In this document: positions 1-11,565 of the stretch, in pieces | Numbering within the stretch: position 1 is the stretch's first letter | How the letters are laid out: each line of letters starts with the position of its first letter | NCBI RefSeq assembly: GCF_902686445.1 | Contig: NC_062213.1 | Location: 3,407,241 to 3,471,240, forward strand | Source: Sciurus carolinensis | Lineage: Eukaryota; Chordata; Mammalia; Rodentia; Sciuridae | Reading direction: 5' to 3' | DNA: 64,000 bases | Made by a program: the position numbers and the translations under genes | Notes under the pieces: generated by a model | What the model saw: the letters and a program-made list of their open reading frames with translations, nothing else | Databases searched by the model: none | What the model was told of the DNA's origin: nothing

Positions 1-1085
1 CCGGGTGTGGTGGGCCACATCCTGAGGGCACCTGCACCTCCGGGCACCTGAGGGCGGCCCAGGAGGCATGGCTGGCCCGGGAACCCTCAAGCCTTCCCTC
101 TGCCTGGCCTTCCCCTCTCTGGCCCTCTCTAGAAGTCCCCTTTAAGACCCGGGCAGCGGGTCTGCCCTGCAGCTGGGAGCAGGGTGACAACCCCGGGGCT
201 TTCTCTTCTGATGGTTACGGGCTTCTTCCTGAGATATGAATCCATAGGTGCAAATCCCTTTCTGTGTAAAATACGGAGAGAGAGAGAGAAGAAGCAAAGC
301 CACGCTCAGCCCTGCACTGCATGTGTTTTGCGTTCCCAGCAGTACCCATGCAGGACAATGAGGGGCTGGCAGAGCAGGGACCAAGTCACCCCAAGGCGGT
401 GGCCTCCATTCTACCCCCTCAGGTAGAAGCCCGGGCGGGGAAGGTCCAACGTGGAGGACACATGTGACCCTGTCGGGGACCACAAGGCTCAGGTAGAAGT
501 TCAAGACCAGGTTGGGGAGAAGCCAGGCAGGGAGCAGGGGCAGGTGGGGCTGGGCTGAGAAGGCGGCCAGTTGAGGGAAGTGGCTTGGAGGCACTGCCAC
601 ACAGAGAGGGAGCCACTGCAGGCTGCAGGGGACACAGAACCTCCCCTCTGCCTGTGGCCAGCTGCCACCACACTTCCCAGGGCTGGTCCTAGTCTCACCT
701 GCCTGTCGCAGTTGTATATAATTCTCTGGGCAAACCCCACCTGGCCTGTGTCTCCAACTACTCCTCGCCCCCTCCCCCTCCATTCCCATCCCATCCCCCA
801 GGGCCTTTGGAACCAGCTGCAGTTGGACTTGCTACAGCCCCTTTCAGGGGAACAACTGCAGATCTCACCAGCCTATGCCTCCCCGTTCCCACCCAGCATC
901 CATTCACCACCTAATGCCCCTCCCAATCCAACCCTGCTGCTTTTATCCTTGGTCAGGAAGCTTTGTTCTCGCTCTGTTGCCCAGATGTACATAGGCCCAA
1001 CTTAGTGTGATTCATTCGCCCACTCCTTTATCTGTCGCCCACCCACCCATCTATCCATCCACCTATTTACTCATCTGCCTGCCTA
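1..1085. other. GC-rich unique sequence, no gene recognised
   Basis: GC-rich DNA without a recognisable repeat over most of its length. Open frames on both strands are proline- and serine-rich and match no protein I know. A short, decayed run of CCAT/CTAT tetranucleotides lies near 1040-1085. Confidence 0.5.
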
Positions 1086-1108
1086 TGCAGCTACTCTTCA
1101 TCCCTTCA

Positions 1109-1350
1109 TTAGTCAGATTCCTGTTACTCTAACAAAATACCTGAAGCAGGCTACTTTATAAAGAAAAGAGGTTTATTTTGGCTTATGGTTCTAGAGGTAC
1201 AAGGTTCAAATAGCATGATAAAAACTCTGGTGAGCCTGTGCTGCATTGCATCATGGCTTGGCTCATGTGTCTCTCTGTTTCTATCAATGTGGGGTCTCTT
1301 TCCTTCTCCTTTCAAAGCCATTGAGATTCCATCATGTGGGCCCTATCCCT
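1109..1350 (-). mobile_element. MaLR/ERVL-type LTR relic
   Basis: Begins with a ttagtcag-type end, followed by the 'tactctaacaaaatacctgaag...tttataaagaaaagaggtttatttt' type of sequence typical of reverse-oriented mammalian apparent LTR retrotransposon LTRs. The left edge is clear; the right edge fades into unrecognised sequence between about 1350 and 1640. This is an ancient endogenous retroelement copy with no coding content. Confidence 0.5.
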
Positions 1351-1684
1351 TCTGTTGCTCTGCTGGTTTGCCATCCCTTCACTGCCTGGGAAACAGCACC
1401 TGTGCGTTAGTTGAGACCCAATGTGTACTCCTCAGAGAAGCTTCCCAGATGCCCCCAACAGAGCAATGTGGAAACCCCCTGTCTGTCACTATAGCGTCAG
1501 CACCTGCCTCTTCTTGCTGTTACCATTGCACTGCCCTGGTTCATTCAGGTGGGTTTCCTCCACCTTTCTCCTTCCTGTGCGGCTGGGATACTGCCTCTCT
1601 CACTCATCCTATACCACCAGCCCCCAGCAGCAGGGCCTGACACATGGCAGCTGGTCAGAGATTTGATAAAGAAGGAATGAGATG

Positions 1685-2445
1685 GGTTGATAGGTATGTG
1701 GGGGTAGTGGGACAGATAGAGGGATGAATTGATAGAAGGGTGGATAGATGGACAATGGATGAATGGATAGATGGACAGATGGAGGGATGAATGATTAGAT
1801 GGATGGATGGATGATAGATGATGGACAGATGGATGGTGGTGAATGGATGAACAATGGACAATGGGTAGATGAATAGATGTATGTATGTATGTATAGATGG
1901 ATGATGGATGGATGATGGATGGATGGATAGATGGATGATGGATGGATAGATGAATGATGCATGGATGGGTGAATGGATGAATGGATGGACAGATGTATAG
2001 ATGAATGATGGGTGGATGAATGGATGGATGATGGATGGATGGATAGATGGAGGGGTGATGGGTAGATGAGTAGATGGGTGATGGATGGATGGATGGATAG
2101 ATGGAGATAGATGGATGGATGATGGATGGATGGATAGATGGAGGGGTGGTGGGTAGATGAGTAGATGGATGATGGATGAATGGATGGGTAGATGGATGAT
2201 GGATGGATGGATAGATGAATGAATGGATGGAGGGGTGATGGGTAGATGAGTAGATGGGTGAAGGATGGATGGATAGATGGAGGGGTGGTGGGTAGATGAG
2301 TAGATGGATGATGGATGAATGGATGGGTAGATGGATGATGGATGGATGGATGAATGGATGGATGATGGAGGGGTGGTGGGTAGATGAGTAGATGGGTGAA
2401 GGATGGATGATGGATGGTGGATGGATGGACACTGATGGAGGCAGG
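1685..2445. repeat. Long imperfect GGAT/GATA/GAAT tetranucleotide array
   Basis: About 760 bases are built almost only from GGAT, GATG, AGAT and GAAT units, nearly without cytosine on the plus strand. Longer units recur, such as gggtagatgagtagatggatgatggatgaatggatg-type blocks around 2150 and 2300, so the array also has higher-order duplications. On the minus strand all frames read as low-complexity Pro-Ser-Ile-His peptides, which is a translation artefact. Such arrays are usually length-polymorphic. Confidence 0.95.
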
Positions 2446-4005
2446 AAGAGGCTGTGGATGGGTGCCAAGGTAGACATCTGGGTGAAAGGATGGCTGGCAT
2501 ACACATAGGTAGAGGATTGCTGTAGCTCGGATATGGTTCCTTCCCCTGAACTCCTACCGGCATTTGATCTGCAAAGGCATGAGGCACAGCAGCAGCAGGG
2601 GGCGCAAATGTGACATTTTGAGGACTGGAGAGACTTACTAACTGGATGGTGTAAGAGGCAGCGAGGAGGACTGGACTGGAAAGCTGGACTTAGGTTTGGC
2701 TGTGAACTTGGCCATGAGGGCTAGCTGGCCACCTGGGCAGCAGCCAGAACAGGTAAACTGGGTATTGTTGAGGCCACACTGCACCCTTGAGCTTGTGCCC
2801 TGGTCTTCTACTGTGTGCCAGCTTGAGGGCTCTGCCCAGCACCAGGCGCAGTGCTGAGGCATCCGCCCAGGCTCCTCACAGAATCTTCTGGAAAGGGCGG
2901 GAGAGGAGGAGAGCAGTGGGGAGGTCCAAATTGCCTTGTGGCAGGAGGGGCGGGGCGGGGAGGTGAGGGGCCAGGCCTGGTGGGGTGAAGGGCAGAGGGG
3001 AGGAGGGCTGAGGGGCTGCCTGCGCTGGCTGGTGGCTCCCAGCATGGGCCAGTGTGGGCGGCCACACATGGTGAGTGCGTAGCAGTGTTCTCAGGACAGT
3101 GCAATGTGTGCGGGAGTGTGAGGAGGGTCTCCGAGCAGGACAGTGGTGTGGAGGGCTCTGCGTGGCCCCCAGGTCGGCAGGGCAAGAAGGCCAGCTCCAG
3201 AGTAAGCCCAGCTTCCCAGGAATCCCGTTCGTTTGCTCGGCTCTTCCCTCGCTGCAGTGTCCTTCCCTGCGTCCCCTGGCCTGGCGCTGCCCACCTTCCA
3301 GGTCTCCCTGCTAGGTGACTTCTTCAGAAAGCCTTACCTGGCCCTGACGCTGTTAGGCCTTGGCTTCTTTGCTTTCTCCTTGATGCCCACGGAGGAGTCT
3401 GTCTGCCACGCACTTCCTTTGTGGCAGGAGCAGAGCCCAGTGCACTCATTCACCTCCTGGGTCCCCCTGGGGCACTTTGAGGAGTTGTCCACAGAGGAGG
3501 ACTGGAGACAGAGAGGCAAGGCACTTCCAGGCTCACTCGAACCTGATGGGGACATGGGTGTGACTGTGGTTCACCCTGGGGCCCTGGACCAAGGCCTCGG
3601 CCGATTCTGGAACCAAGGAGAGCTGCAGGAAGCCGCGTGCCTGCATCCTAGTGCTGACCCATGGTCTGCGCTGCGGCATGGGCCTGGCTCCCAGAGCTCG
3701 CTGGGGTGGGAGCGGGAGGGACCTCCCCCATGGCCCTCTGTCTGTCCCTCTCTGCTGAAGGCCATGTGTCCACTCTGTGCTCCTCTCCACAGACTCACTG
3801 GGCCCTCGGGGACCATCACCCTTGACTTCTGTTGGGTGCTGGCCATTTCCCACCAGGCTGCCCCAAGGGGACTTGTAATGGGTTGGTGGTCCCCCACCAC
3901 GTCTGTGTCTGCTCTGGACCTTGAAGTGTGGCCTTGTTGGGACGAGGGATCTCCCAGGTGTGAGTTAGGCCAAGGTCCACTGCATCAGGGTGGGCCTGGG
4001 TTCAG
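2446..4005. other. GC-rich unique sequence, no gene recognised
   Basis: No repeat family or protein domain recognised. The longest open frame (plus strand, 3233-4102, 289 codons) has no domain I know, runs into an LTR relic at its end and has ordinary GC-rich composition, so I treat it as a chance frame. Confidence 0.4.
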
Positions 4006-4007
4006 TG

Positions 4008-4212
4008 ATGGGTATTCGAACAAGAAGAGGAGACAGACACTGGAGAGGCCTGGGGACAGTGGAGTGGAGGCTGTGGGATGCGGAGGCACCGCCAGGAGCT
4101 GAAGAGGCAGGGAGGGCCTCCCCGGAACCCTGTGCCACCTTGATCTCCGGGCACCAGAACTGAGAGAATCAATTCCTGTGGCTTAAAGCCACTTTGTGTC
4201 ATTTTTCACAAG
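4008..4212 (+). mobile_element. MLT1-like MaLR LTR, 3' part
   Basis: The stretch around 4125-4205 (caccttgatctccgggcacc, agaactgagagaatcaattc, gtggcttaaagccact) matches the 3' end of MLT1 LTRs, where a 'cttgatctt...cagaactgtgag...taaatttctgttgtttaagccac' pattern is diagnostic. The upstream part is more diverged. Confidence 0.6.
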
Positions 4213-6300
4213 GGCCATGGGAAACAAACACGGGCATGGGCCCTGCCTCTTGCCCTGCTGGTTCTTTGATCAGCAGAGCCCAGGTCTTTGGGCAGCCATG
4301 AGAACAGAGCCTCAGACCTCCAGCTACAGGCTCTTCCTGCCGCCTGCCTCTGCCCTGCTTCAGCACCCACCCGACCCCCTGGCCAGGACCGAGCACGGCA
4401 GGCACGCAGAGGCAGGCTCGTTCCCGAGGGGCACAGCTGAACTGCAGGGCCATGGCGGGCTCCCACAGCCCCTCTCCACTCCCTAATAATTTGGGGCATT
4501 GGAATCCTGCCTTCCTGGGACCTGCGTCCAGTCCTGCCCACTCTGGGTCTGGCCTCTCTCGACCCATTTTAGCCGCCCGCCAGTATATTTCTCCAAGGCT
4601 CGGGAGCAGTTTGTCCAGGGCCCTGGAGCTGCCCCTGCCGCCCCTGGGCTGGGGAGGAGCGCACAGGGGAGGGTCAGGCCCCAGCGCTGCCCCAGAGAGG
4701 CCGCTCTCCAGGCCTGCCTGGCTGCCACGGTGCGGGAGGAGGGGCGCCTCCCTGAGACACAGCCAAAAATACACCCCGCCAGCCCATCTCCCACTGCTTT
4801 GAGCGAGTGTCAAAGCCTCTTTTTATGCAGCTCCAAGGCCAAGATCACTTCCTCCCAAAGCAACTGGGGTCAGAGGAGGCCAGAAGGGAGAGAATCCAGG
4901 AAGTGAGTCAGGCGACCCCAACCCAGCTATGGCCCTGACTTCCTGGGTGAGGGGCTCAAGTCCCACCATGCCTTGCCCACAGTGAGGAACTGGGACATTC
5001 CAGAGCTCTGCTGTGCGCATCTGGAAGGCCCTTCCGACCTTCAGCATTTCCCGCCCTGGGAAGCTTTTCCCAGTGTGGGGGGTCTGCACCCACTCAGCAC
5101 AGCGGTCCTCTTGCGGTGCGTGGGGCTGCTGAGGGGCCTCACTCTCCCTGGGCCCCAGGGAGGCAGGGGAGCTGCTTAGGTGTAAGTGCCCCTGGCTTCC
5201 CCTTCCACCAGCCCCAACTCCTGCACCTCACAGGAACTGAGTCCACTCCTCCCCTCGCTCCCCGCCACCCCACCCCAGGCCTGGCCCGCTCTGGGCCCTG
5301 AGCAGAGTCAGGCCTCCACTCCCAAAGGTGGGAGACACCGTGGGGACACCCAGAGGGCTGCCACAGGCAGGTGGGCCAGCAGAGCAGGACCTTGGACTGG
5401 GGCCTGGGAGAGCCACCAGGAGTTTTCCAGAAGGAAAAGGGCCAGGGGACTGCGTCCTCAGCAGCAGGGGAGGGAGAGCCACCGTGTGGTGTGTGGCCCC
5501 GGTGCCCTCCCTGGCCGCCTGTGTGGACTCGGGCTTCAGCAGGGGACCCAGGCAGGGGACCCAGGCAGCGGCCTCACACACTGAAGCCGGCTCCCGCTGC
5601 AGGTCCAGTCTGGTCCCGGCGCCAATGAGAGCGTGTGCCTGCCCAGGTTCACAGCCTGGGGGAGAGCCGCTTCCCTGCTGAGCTCCGGTGGGCCTCTCCC
5701 CCTCGTCACCCACGCGGTGGGGCAGGATCGGACACCCCTACACCAGCGCGGTGTGCAGGAGCACACAGGAGGCTGGGTTTGGGAACAGGAAGGTAACATG
5801 GGGCCCGGCTCACTGTTTCTCGGTTGAGTCCTTGCAGGGTAATCCGTGCACCCGGCCCCCTCCCGGGAAGATGCGTGCTGCCCTGCTTCCAGAGAAGACC
5901 TCTCAGCTTCTGAGAGAAGGTGCTCTACCAGAGGCTGCAGGGACAAGGAGCAAAGCTGAACTTGAGCCCAGGCCTGTCTGACGACAAAATCCACGCCCTG
6001 CTACCCTGCCACGGCCTCTCTGCCGGCCCAGCTGGTGGCACTTTCTCTTCAAAGTCCCTTTACTTGCCCGTTGGGCACACCTTTCAGTACCCTGTCCTAT
6101 GTATGGTTAGGGGCACGAAGGCACTGGTGGTGTTCGTCTCCAAAGGCAGCACGGACGGTGTGCCCTGAGCCTCCTGCTTGCCTCTGTGCCCTCTGTGTGG
6201 TGAGGAAGCTCTCGGGAGCCTGGGGTGGGAGCAGCGAGAGAGGGTGAGGCAGCCCTGGGGCCCCATGCGGGCTGGGCCTCCAGCCTTTGGGGCAGGCATG
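4213..6300. other. GC-rich unique sequence, no gene recognised
   Basis: High GC but CpG not dense enough to be a CpG island. Several overlapping open frames occur on both strands; none resembles a known protein. A small tandem repeat (two copies of caggggacccagg) lies near 5540-5566. Confidence 0.4.
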
Positions 6301-6304
6301 GCGC

Positions 6305-6480
6305 TGAGTGCTCAAGCGGCTTCGCACTACTTGGAGCCTCAGTTTCCTCCTCTGTAAAAGGGAGGGCCACACCCCTCCTGGGATCTCGAGGCTCTGGCCA
6401 GCCGCCCTGGAGCGTGCCGGGATCTGGCACCTTCTGTCTCAGCCTACCCAGAGCCTGCTCACCAGGGACTTTCCTTACCC
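6305..6480 (+). mobile_element. MIR SINE relic
   Basis: The core 'gagcctcagtttcctcctctgtaaaa' near 6336-6361 is the characteristic MIR segment in forward orientation. The rest is diverged. Confidence 0.6.
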
Positions 6481-6620
6481 GCAGGCCTGTGTCTGCTGCC
6501 AATTAGGAAGCTAGGTAATTACACTGTGATTACAGACGGTGCACTTTGACTTCTTAATGGGCTAAGGGTGCTTAGACAGAGAGGGCTCTAGTTCCTGAAA
6601 CTCAGGAACTGTACAAACTG

Positions 6621-6690
6621 CAAGGACCTGGGGGCTAGCCTGGAGTAGTGGGTTTCAAGGACCCGGGGGCTAGCCTGGAGCAGTGGCCTT
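6621..6690. repeat. 35-bp tandem duplication, two copies
   Basis: Bases 6621-6655 and 6656-6690 are direct 35-bp copies that begin caaggacc and share ggggctagcctggag. They differ at a few sites, so the duplication is not very recent. Confidence 0.85.
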
Positions 6691-7058
6691 CCAACCGTTT
6701 TTTAGCTCCCCTTGGCTGCTGGAGATTTTGCCTCCTATGGGCACTCAATATATAAAATAGGTAAAACCTGAATCAGGTAGAAATAGGAGTTAAGCAAGGC
6801 AGCAAGATGGGGCCAGAGTCCCATTGCCCTATAGTTCTGGATCCTGGAGAGATGGGGTAGGGCAGGGCATAGACTGGGCCCGATGGTGGGTGCAGGTAGC
6901 AGAGTAAAGGGGTAGTTCTTTATGACTTGTATGGATGGCTTCCACCAGCTCAAGAACTGTATGCAGGTGCTACCACCCAGGGCAGTCGATGCGTCCACCT
7001 CAGCAAGAAGTTGATCCATGCAAACAAAAACAGACTGCATCCTTAGGGAAAAATTCCT

Positions 7059-7263
7059 GCCGGGCACAGTGGCACACACCTGTACTCTCAGCAGCTCAGG
7101 AGGCTGAGACAGGATGGTCACAAGTTCGAGGCCAGCCTCAGCAACTTAGCAAGGCCCGGAGCAACTTAGCCAGACCCTGTCTCAAAATAAAAAATAAAAA
7201 GGACTGGGGATGTGGCTCAGTGGTTAACCACCCGTGGGTTCAAGCCCCAGTATCCCCCCCGCC
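7059..7263 (+). mobile_element. B1-dID dimeric SINE
   Basis: The left part is B1/7SL-like (gccgggcacagtggcacaca, ctcaggaggctgagacagga, aaggccagcctcagcaac-type core). The right part is ID-like (ggggatgtggctcagtggtt, gggttcaagccccagt). An A-rich linker joins them. A 9-bp target-site duplication, aaaattcct, flanks the element at 7050-7058 and 7264-7272. Dimeric B1+ID elements are known from squirrels and some other rodents. Confidence 0.9.
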
Positions 7264-7654
7264 AAAATTCCTAATGGCTTCAACCAATTAACGATTTCAA
7301 CAATTTTCTTTTTTAAACTCAAAGAAATATTTTTGGTAAACTATCTCTCATATAAAAGAAATATTTATGTGAATTCAACAATTCCATTAACTTTCCTTTC
7401 TTTTCCTTCTGTTGAATTCAAGCAAATTAAAGATAGTGTTCAAAATACTATTCTTCTGATTTTGTAAAAGTATTTCCACCCCATCTGTTCCTTCATCCAT
7501 TCCTCTGTCTGTGTATTTACAGATCAAATTGTCCAAAATGCTCTTTGCCTGATGTTAATGGTTATTTCTGGCTAACCATACTGGGGTTGATTTTTTTACT
7601 TCCGTCATTGGGATTTTCAGCCCATTTTGAGTTATAAAAGGTATAATTTTTTAA

Positions 7655-7800
7655 AAACTTCAAAGAATGGAGGTTCATTTTGCTTGTGATTCTGGAGGCT
7701 GAAAAATTCAAGGCCAGGGTGTGATGCTGGCATCTCCTGGGGCCTTCTCCTTGCATCATGGCAGAGCAGAGAGCATCCCATGGCAAGCCAGAGCAAGCAT
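7655..7800 (-). mobile_element. MaLR/ERVL-type LTR relic
   Basis: The 'ggaggttcattttgcttgtgattctggaggctg...catcatggcagagcagagagcatcccatgg' type of sequence corresponds to the reverse orientation of MaLR-class LTRs. It is related to the copies near 1109 and 26925. Confidence 0.5.
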
Positions 7801-8069
7801 CCAGGTATCACTTTGACTTAAAAAGTAGTTTTGTTTTTTTTTTTTAAATAAAAGATTCTGATTTTTTTTCTTTACACAGAAAGACTGGAAGAAAACATAT
7901 TAAAAATGGTTGAACAGAACTAATCCTGAAAAGTTAGTGTTAGGACCATGATATACTTCTTATTATTTTTAAAATTTCCAAAGGCAAGAGGAAACTATTT
8001 TACTTTAAGAGAAGCAAGGAAAGAAATCATGGAGCTTGTGAAACTAAAGCAGGTGACAGAACAACTTGG

Positions 8070-8135
8070 CAATGAATGATTCATTTCACAAATATTTATT
8101 GAATAATTTGGTGACAGGTTCCAATGTTTATTGTC
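8070..8135 (-). mobile_element. L2-like fragment
   Basis: The string 'tgattcatttcacaaatatttattgaataat' resembles the reverse of the conserved L2 3' end (aataaatatttgttgaatgaat). It is short and diverged. Confidence 0.4.
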
Positions 8136-8727
8136 ATTTTATGAGTTTTAGTTTTTGGTTACTACCCCCTAAAACTTTTTTCTCTTTCCCCAACTCTTTC
8201 CCTGCAATTATTATGTCTTGTCACTAGGTGACAATGGGCATATCCATTTTCTGGGAGGTGTTGGCTTTCAGTCAAGCCACCTGATACAGACTTGTAAGTT
8301 CTCGTCGGTAATATTTTTTTGTTGTTTGTTGCTTTTTTCCTAAATGTTGGGAATATTACAATTGATAGCATAATCAAGACTTCCTCAAACAAATACTTTA
8401 GACACAAGTCAGACAAACAATAAAGCCAATGAACATAATACCCTACACTCGGCCTGAGGAAGGACCCCAAGGTGAAGCACCCCATCTTTGGCAGCAGGCA
8501 GGTCTGGGTCCCAACCTTGGACCCATCACATTCCTTATCATTTGAGTCAAACTTCCTCTGCTCTTTGGGCCTCAGAACCCTCCTCTGCTGGGGCCTGAAT
8601 GGAGCCAGACTGTAGGATCGATGTGAGAGTTGAGTGAAACTGTCAGTAGAGAAGCTAGGGAAAAGCCATCCTTATTCTTCCTGTTGCCATTCCCACCTAG
8701 AGTCCCTGCTCGTCCATGGAGACAAGC

Positions 8728-9240
8728 ATCTTGGTCAGTTTGGGCTGCTGTCACAGAAGGCCATGGCTGAGCGGCTTATTTCTGACAGCTGTGGAGACTG
8801 AGTCTAAGATGAAAGCGCTGGTCCACCCCCAGGTTGCTGAGAGCCACACCTAGGGTTGGTCGCCTACCTTCTTGTCGTCCCCTCCTGTGGCAGGAGCTTG
8901 GATTGTCTCTCTTGTGTCTCTTATAGGAGCTGAAGTTCCATTCATAAGGGTTCCACCTCCTGCCTACTGGCCTCCTAACAGCATCATTGGGGGTGAGAAT
9001 TTCAACATAAGAATTCTGGGGTGTGAGGGTGATCTGGCTGCGACATCTGTCCCTCTCCCCATTGATCTCCAGAGTTGATTCACCTGATCTGGCTGTCTGG
9101 GGGGTGTCCTCTTCCTCCCTCGCCACTCCCTGTGTGTCCTTCCCCAAGCTGCATGCTCGGTGGAAGAGAACAACCTCTCCATATAGAGGAGGGCCATTCT
9201 TCAGTCAAGAGTCTGCCATGAGTAGCTGTGCTCTCCGCTA
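8728..9240 (-). mobile_element. MLT1-like MaLR LTR, reverse orientation
   Basis: It starts with the 'ggtcagtttgggctgctgtcacag...' edge and later contains 'ctcttataggagctgaagttcc' and a 'tttcaacataagaattctgggg' segment. These are in the order expected for an MLT1-class LTR read on the minus strand. Boundaries are approximate. Confidence 0.55.
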
Positions 9241-9339
9241 GAACCGCCAACGAGCCCTCAAGGATTCTGGGAGACCCAGGCATTCAGTCCCTATCTCCTC
9301 AGCGAAGACTCCACTATGTCCCAGCAAGTCAGTTTTCTT

Positions 9340-10850
9340 CTTTATAGCTTGACTGGTAGGTGGTCAGTTTTCACTTTATACCTTTTGAAGTGAATACAAA
9401 TTTAGGATTTGATATCTTACTGTTGAATTGAACTAGTTTACTGTTGAATAAATTTTATTATTTTGAAATATCCCTCTGTATTTAAGGTCAAATTCATCTG
9501 ATATCACTTAACCTACATGAGTTCCTTCCTTCCTTCCTTCCTTTCTCTGTGTGCATTTGCATGTCATATTTTTTCATCCTTTCACTTTTCATCATTATAT
9601 TTATAGTGTATTTATTTTTATGGGGGTGGGATGGGGGCAGGTACTGGGGATTGAACCCAGGGGTGCTCTACCCCTGAACTATAACCCCAACACTTTTTCT
9701 TTTTTTTTTTTTTAATTTTGAGACAGGGCCTCACTAAGTCGCTGAGGCTGACTGTGAACCTACAATGTCCCTGCCTCAGCCTCCTGAGTTGCTAGGTTTA
9801 CAGGTGTGCACCACCACACCTGGCTTTGTTTTTTAATCCAGTATGGCAATCTTGGTCTTTTCATTGGAGTATTTGGTCCACTTATATCTAATGCAATCAC
9901 TGATTTATTTGGGTTTAAATTTATCATTTTAATATTCATTTTCTATTTTTCCTGTTCTTTGTTCCTTTTCCCCTCTCCTGCCTTTTTATAACTCTTTTAC
10001 TTTTCTCTTTCACCTCTTATTACATTGTTAATCATGCATGCTATCATTTATTTCTAGTGAGAGTTACAGCATGCATCCTCGAATTTTTAGAGTTCACTGT
10101 AGTTTTTTTTTTTTTTTTTTTTTCATATATCACTGCCCAGACAATACAAGAACTTATGCTTTAACTCCATAGACCCCTTTTCTGGCTTTTGTACTGTTGT
10201 TAATAATCTGTATGCTATATATGTTTTAAGTTCCAAGAGCTGTTACTATTATTGGTACAAATGGTAACTTGTTAGCAGGTTGTATCTGTATATTTACTTT
10301 TCTGTTACTCTTTATTCCTTCCAACATTATTATCTACATCTGGGTTAACGCTTCTCCTGCCCAAGGAACTCCCTTCAGTGTTTCTTTTAGTGCAGGTCTG
10401 CTGGTGACAAACTCCAAGAGATCTTGTTTATATAAATCTACTCTCACTTTGTACTCATTCTGAAGTCAACTCTGATCTTGTTTAGAGTCCTAGCTTGGCG
10501 GTGGGCTTCTCAGCACCTTGTCTTCCATCATCTCTTTGAGAAGCCGTCTTCTCAGTTCTGTTTTTGCTCCATCTGAAGTCTTTCCCACTAGCTGGTTTTA
10601 GGATTTCCTCTTGGACTTTATTTTTCCCTAGTCTGGCAGTGATATACCCAGGAGGGGCCTTCTCATTCACCTTGATTGGAATTCTTGGTTTCTCGCACCT
10701 GTAGTTTATTGTCCTATCAGTTGGGAGGCGCTCAGCCATGACGTCCTCAGATACTGCTCCTGGCTGTTCCTTAGTGTGGACATCACCAGTGCCTGGAGTC
10801 CTTTGTGAACCTGAGGCTGGGTTAGGCGCGCCCTGAGCTCCCACAGTGCC
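9340..10850 (-). mobile_element. Ancient L1 ORF2 fragment, interrupted by a SINE
   Basis: Diverged L1 sequence read on the minus strand. Recognisable landmarks are 'tcttttcattggagtatttggtccactta' (about 9856-9886), 'ttagtgcaggtctgctggtgacaaa' (about 10387-10411) and 'gcgctcagccatgacgtcctcagatactgc' (about 10728-10757). All are in the order of an L1 ORF2 region. No open frame survives. A B1-dID element at 9620-9824 splits it. Confidence 0.6.
9620..9824 (-). mobile_element. B1-dID dimeric SINE
   Basis: Read on the plus strand it runs ID part first (gtactggggattgaacccag, ctctacccctgaactataac), then a T-rich linker, then the B1 part ending in gcaccaccacacctggc. This is the mirror image of the 7059 copy. 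It inserted into the older L1. Confidence 0.9.
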
Positions 10851-11390
10851 TTGCAGCAGCCCTCAATTTAGCCTGAGTTCCACCATTGTGGTTGCTCCTC
10901 TAATTGCCAGCCTCCTGCTGGAGGGGTGGGGCTGTGACACATCCACATTCACTGCACACTGACTCAGGGCTCCGCGTGGACGTCTGCACCCCAATGAGTG
11001 GGGCTAGCAACACCCTCCTGGCACTGAAGTCACATGGCCCCTGGAGACCACTGGCTCCTGTGAGAAGCAAACCATCAGGGCAGAGAGGACACTGGGTAAG
11101 AGAGGCAACTGTTCCAGACTTTTGGGGTTTTTATCAATGACTCTGGGAAGCCACTTTGCAGGGCAGTCTGGCCAGGTGCCAGCTGGCTGCCCCAGCTTCT
11201 GAGCAGCTGCTCAGGGATGCCCGGGCCTCAGGGATGCTCTGGCCTTTGTGCAAGAGGGCAAGCGTGGGCACGTGCCTGTGTGTCCAGCGTGCACTCGGCC
11301 TGCACAAGAACAGATAGGAGAGTGCCTGTGAAGGAAGCTGCATGGGGAACTGGAACCTTCCACGCCTGCGTCATCGTGAGCAGCTAACAT
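10851..11390. other. GC-rich unique sequence, nothing recognised
   Basis: No repeat family, RNA gene or coding exon recognised. Confidence 0.4.
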
Positions 11391-11565
11391 TCACCGGGAG
11401 CCTCCGTAGGGCTGCTCTGCCCGGTGTTCACAGTTACAGCTCCTGACACTGGCAAAACAACAGTTTTCAATGTGCACACGCAGAGAGTGAGGCAGAGAGT
11501 GTGCCTCAGGTCACCACCATACTGAAGGGGTAAAGCTGGGACTCGAACCCTGAGCCCACTGTGGT
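11391..11565 (-). mobile_element. MIR SINE relic
   Basis: The region ends with 'aaagctgggactcgaaccctgagccc' (about 11531-11556), the reverse of the MIR tRNA-related head, and earlier has a diverged 'gtgaggcagagagtgtgcctcaggtcacc'. Confidence 0.55.

Noticed and set aside
1545..2587. Long minus-strand frames rich in Pro-Ser-Ile-His
   Set aside because: They are translations of the GGAT-type tetranucleotide array in more than one frame, not a protein.
3233..4102. 289-codon plus-strand frame
   Set aside because: No known domain. It ends inside an MLT1-like relic and has overlapping open frames on the other strand, as expected for GC-rich non-coding DNA.
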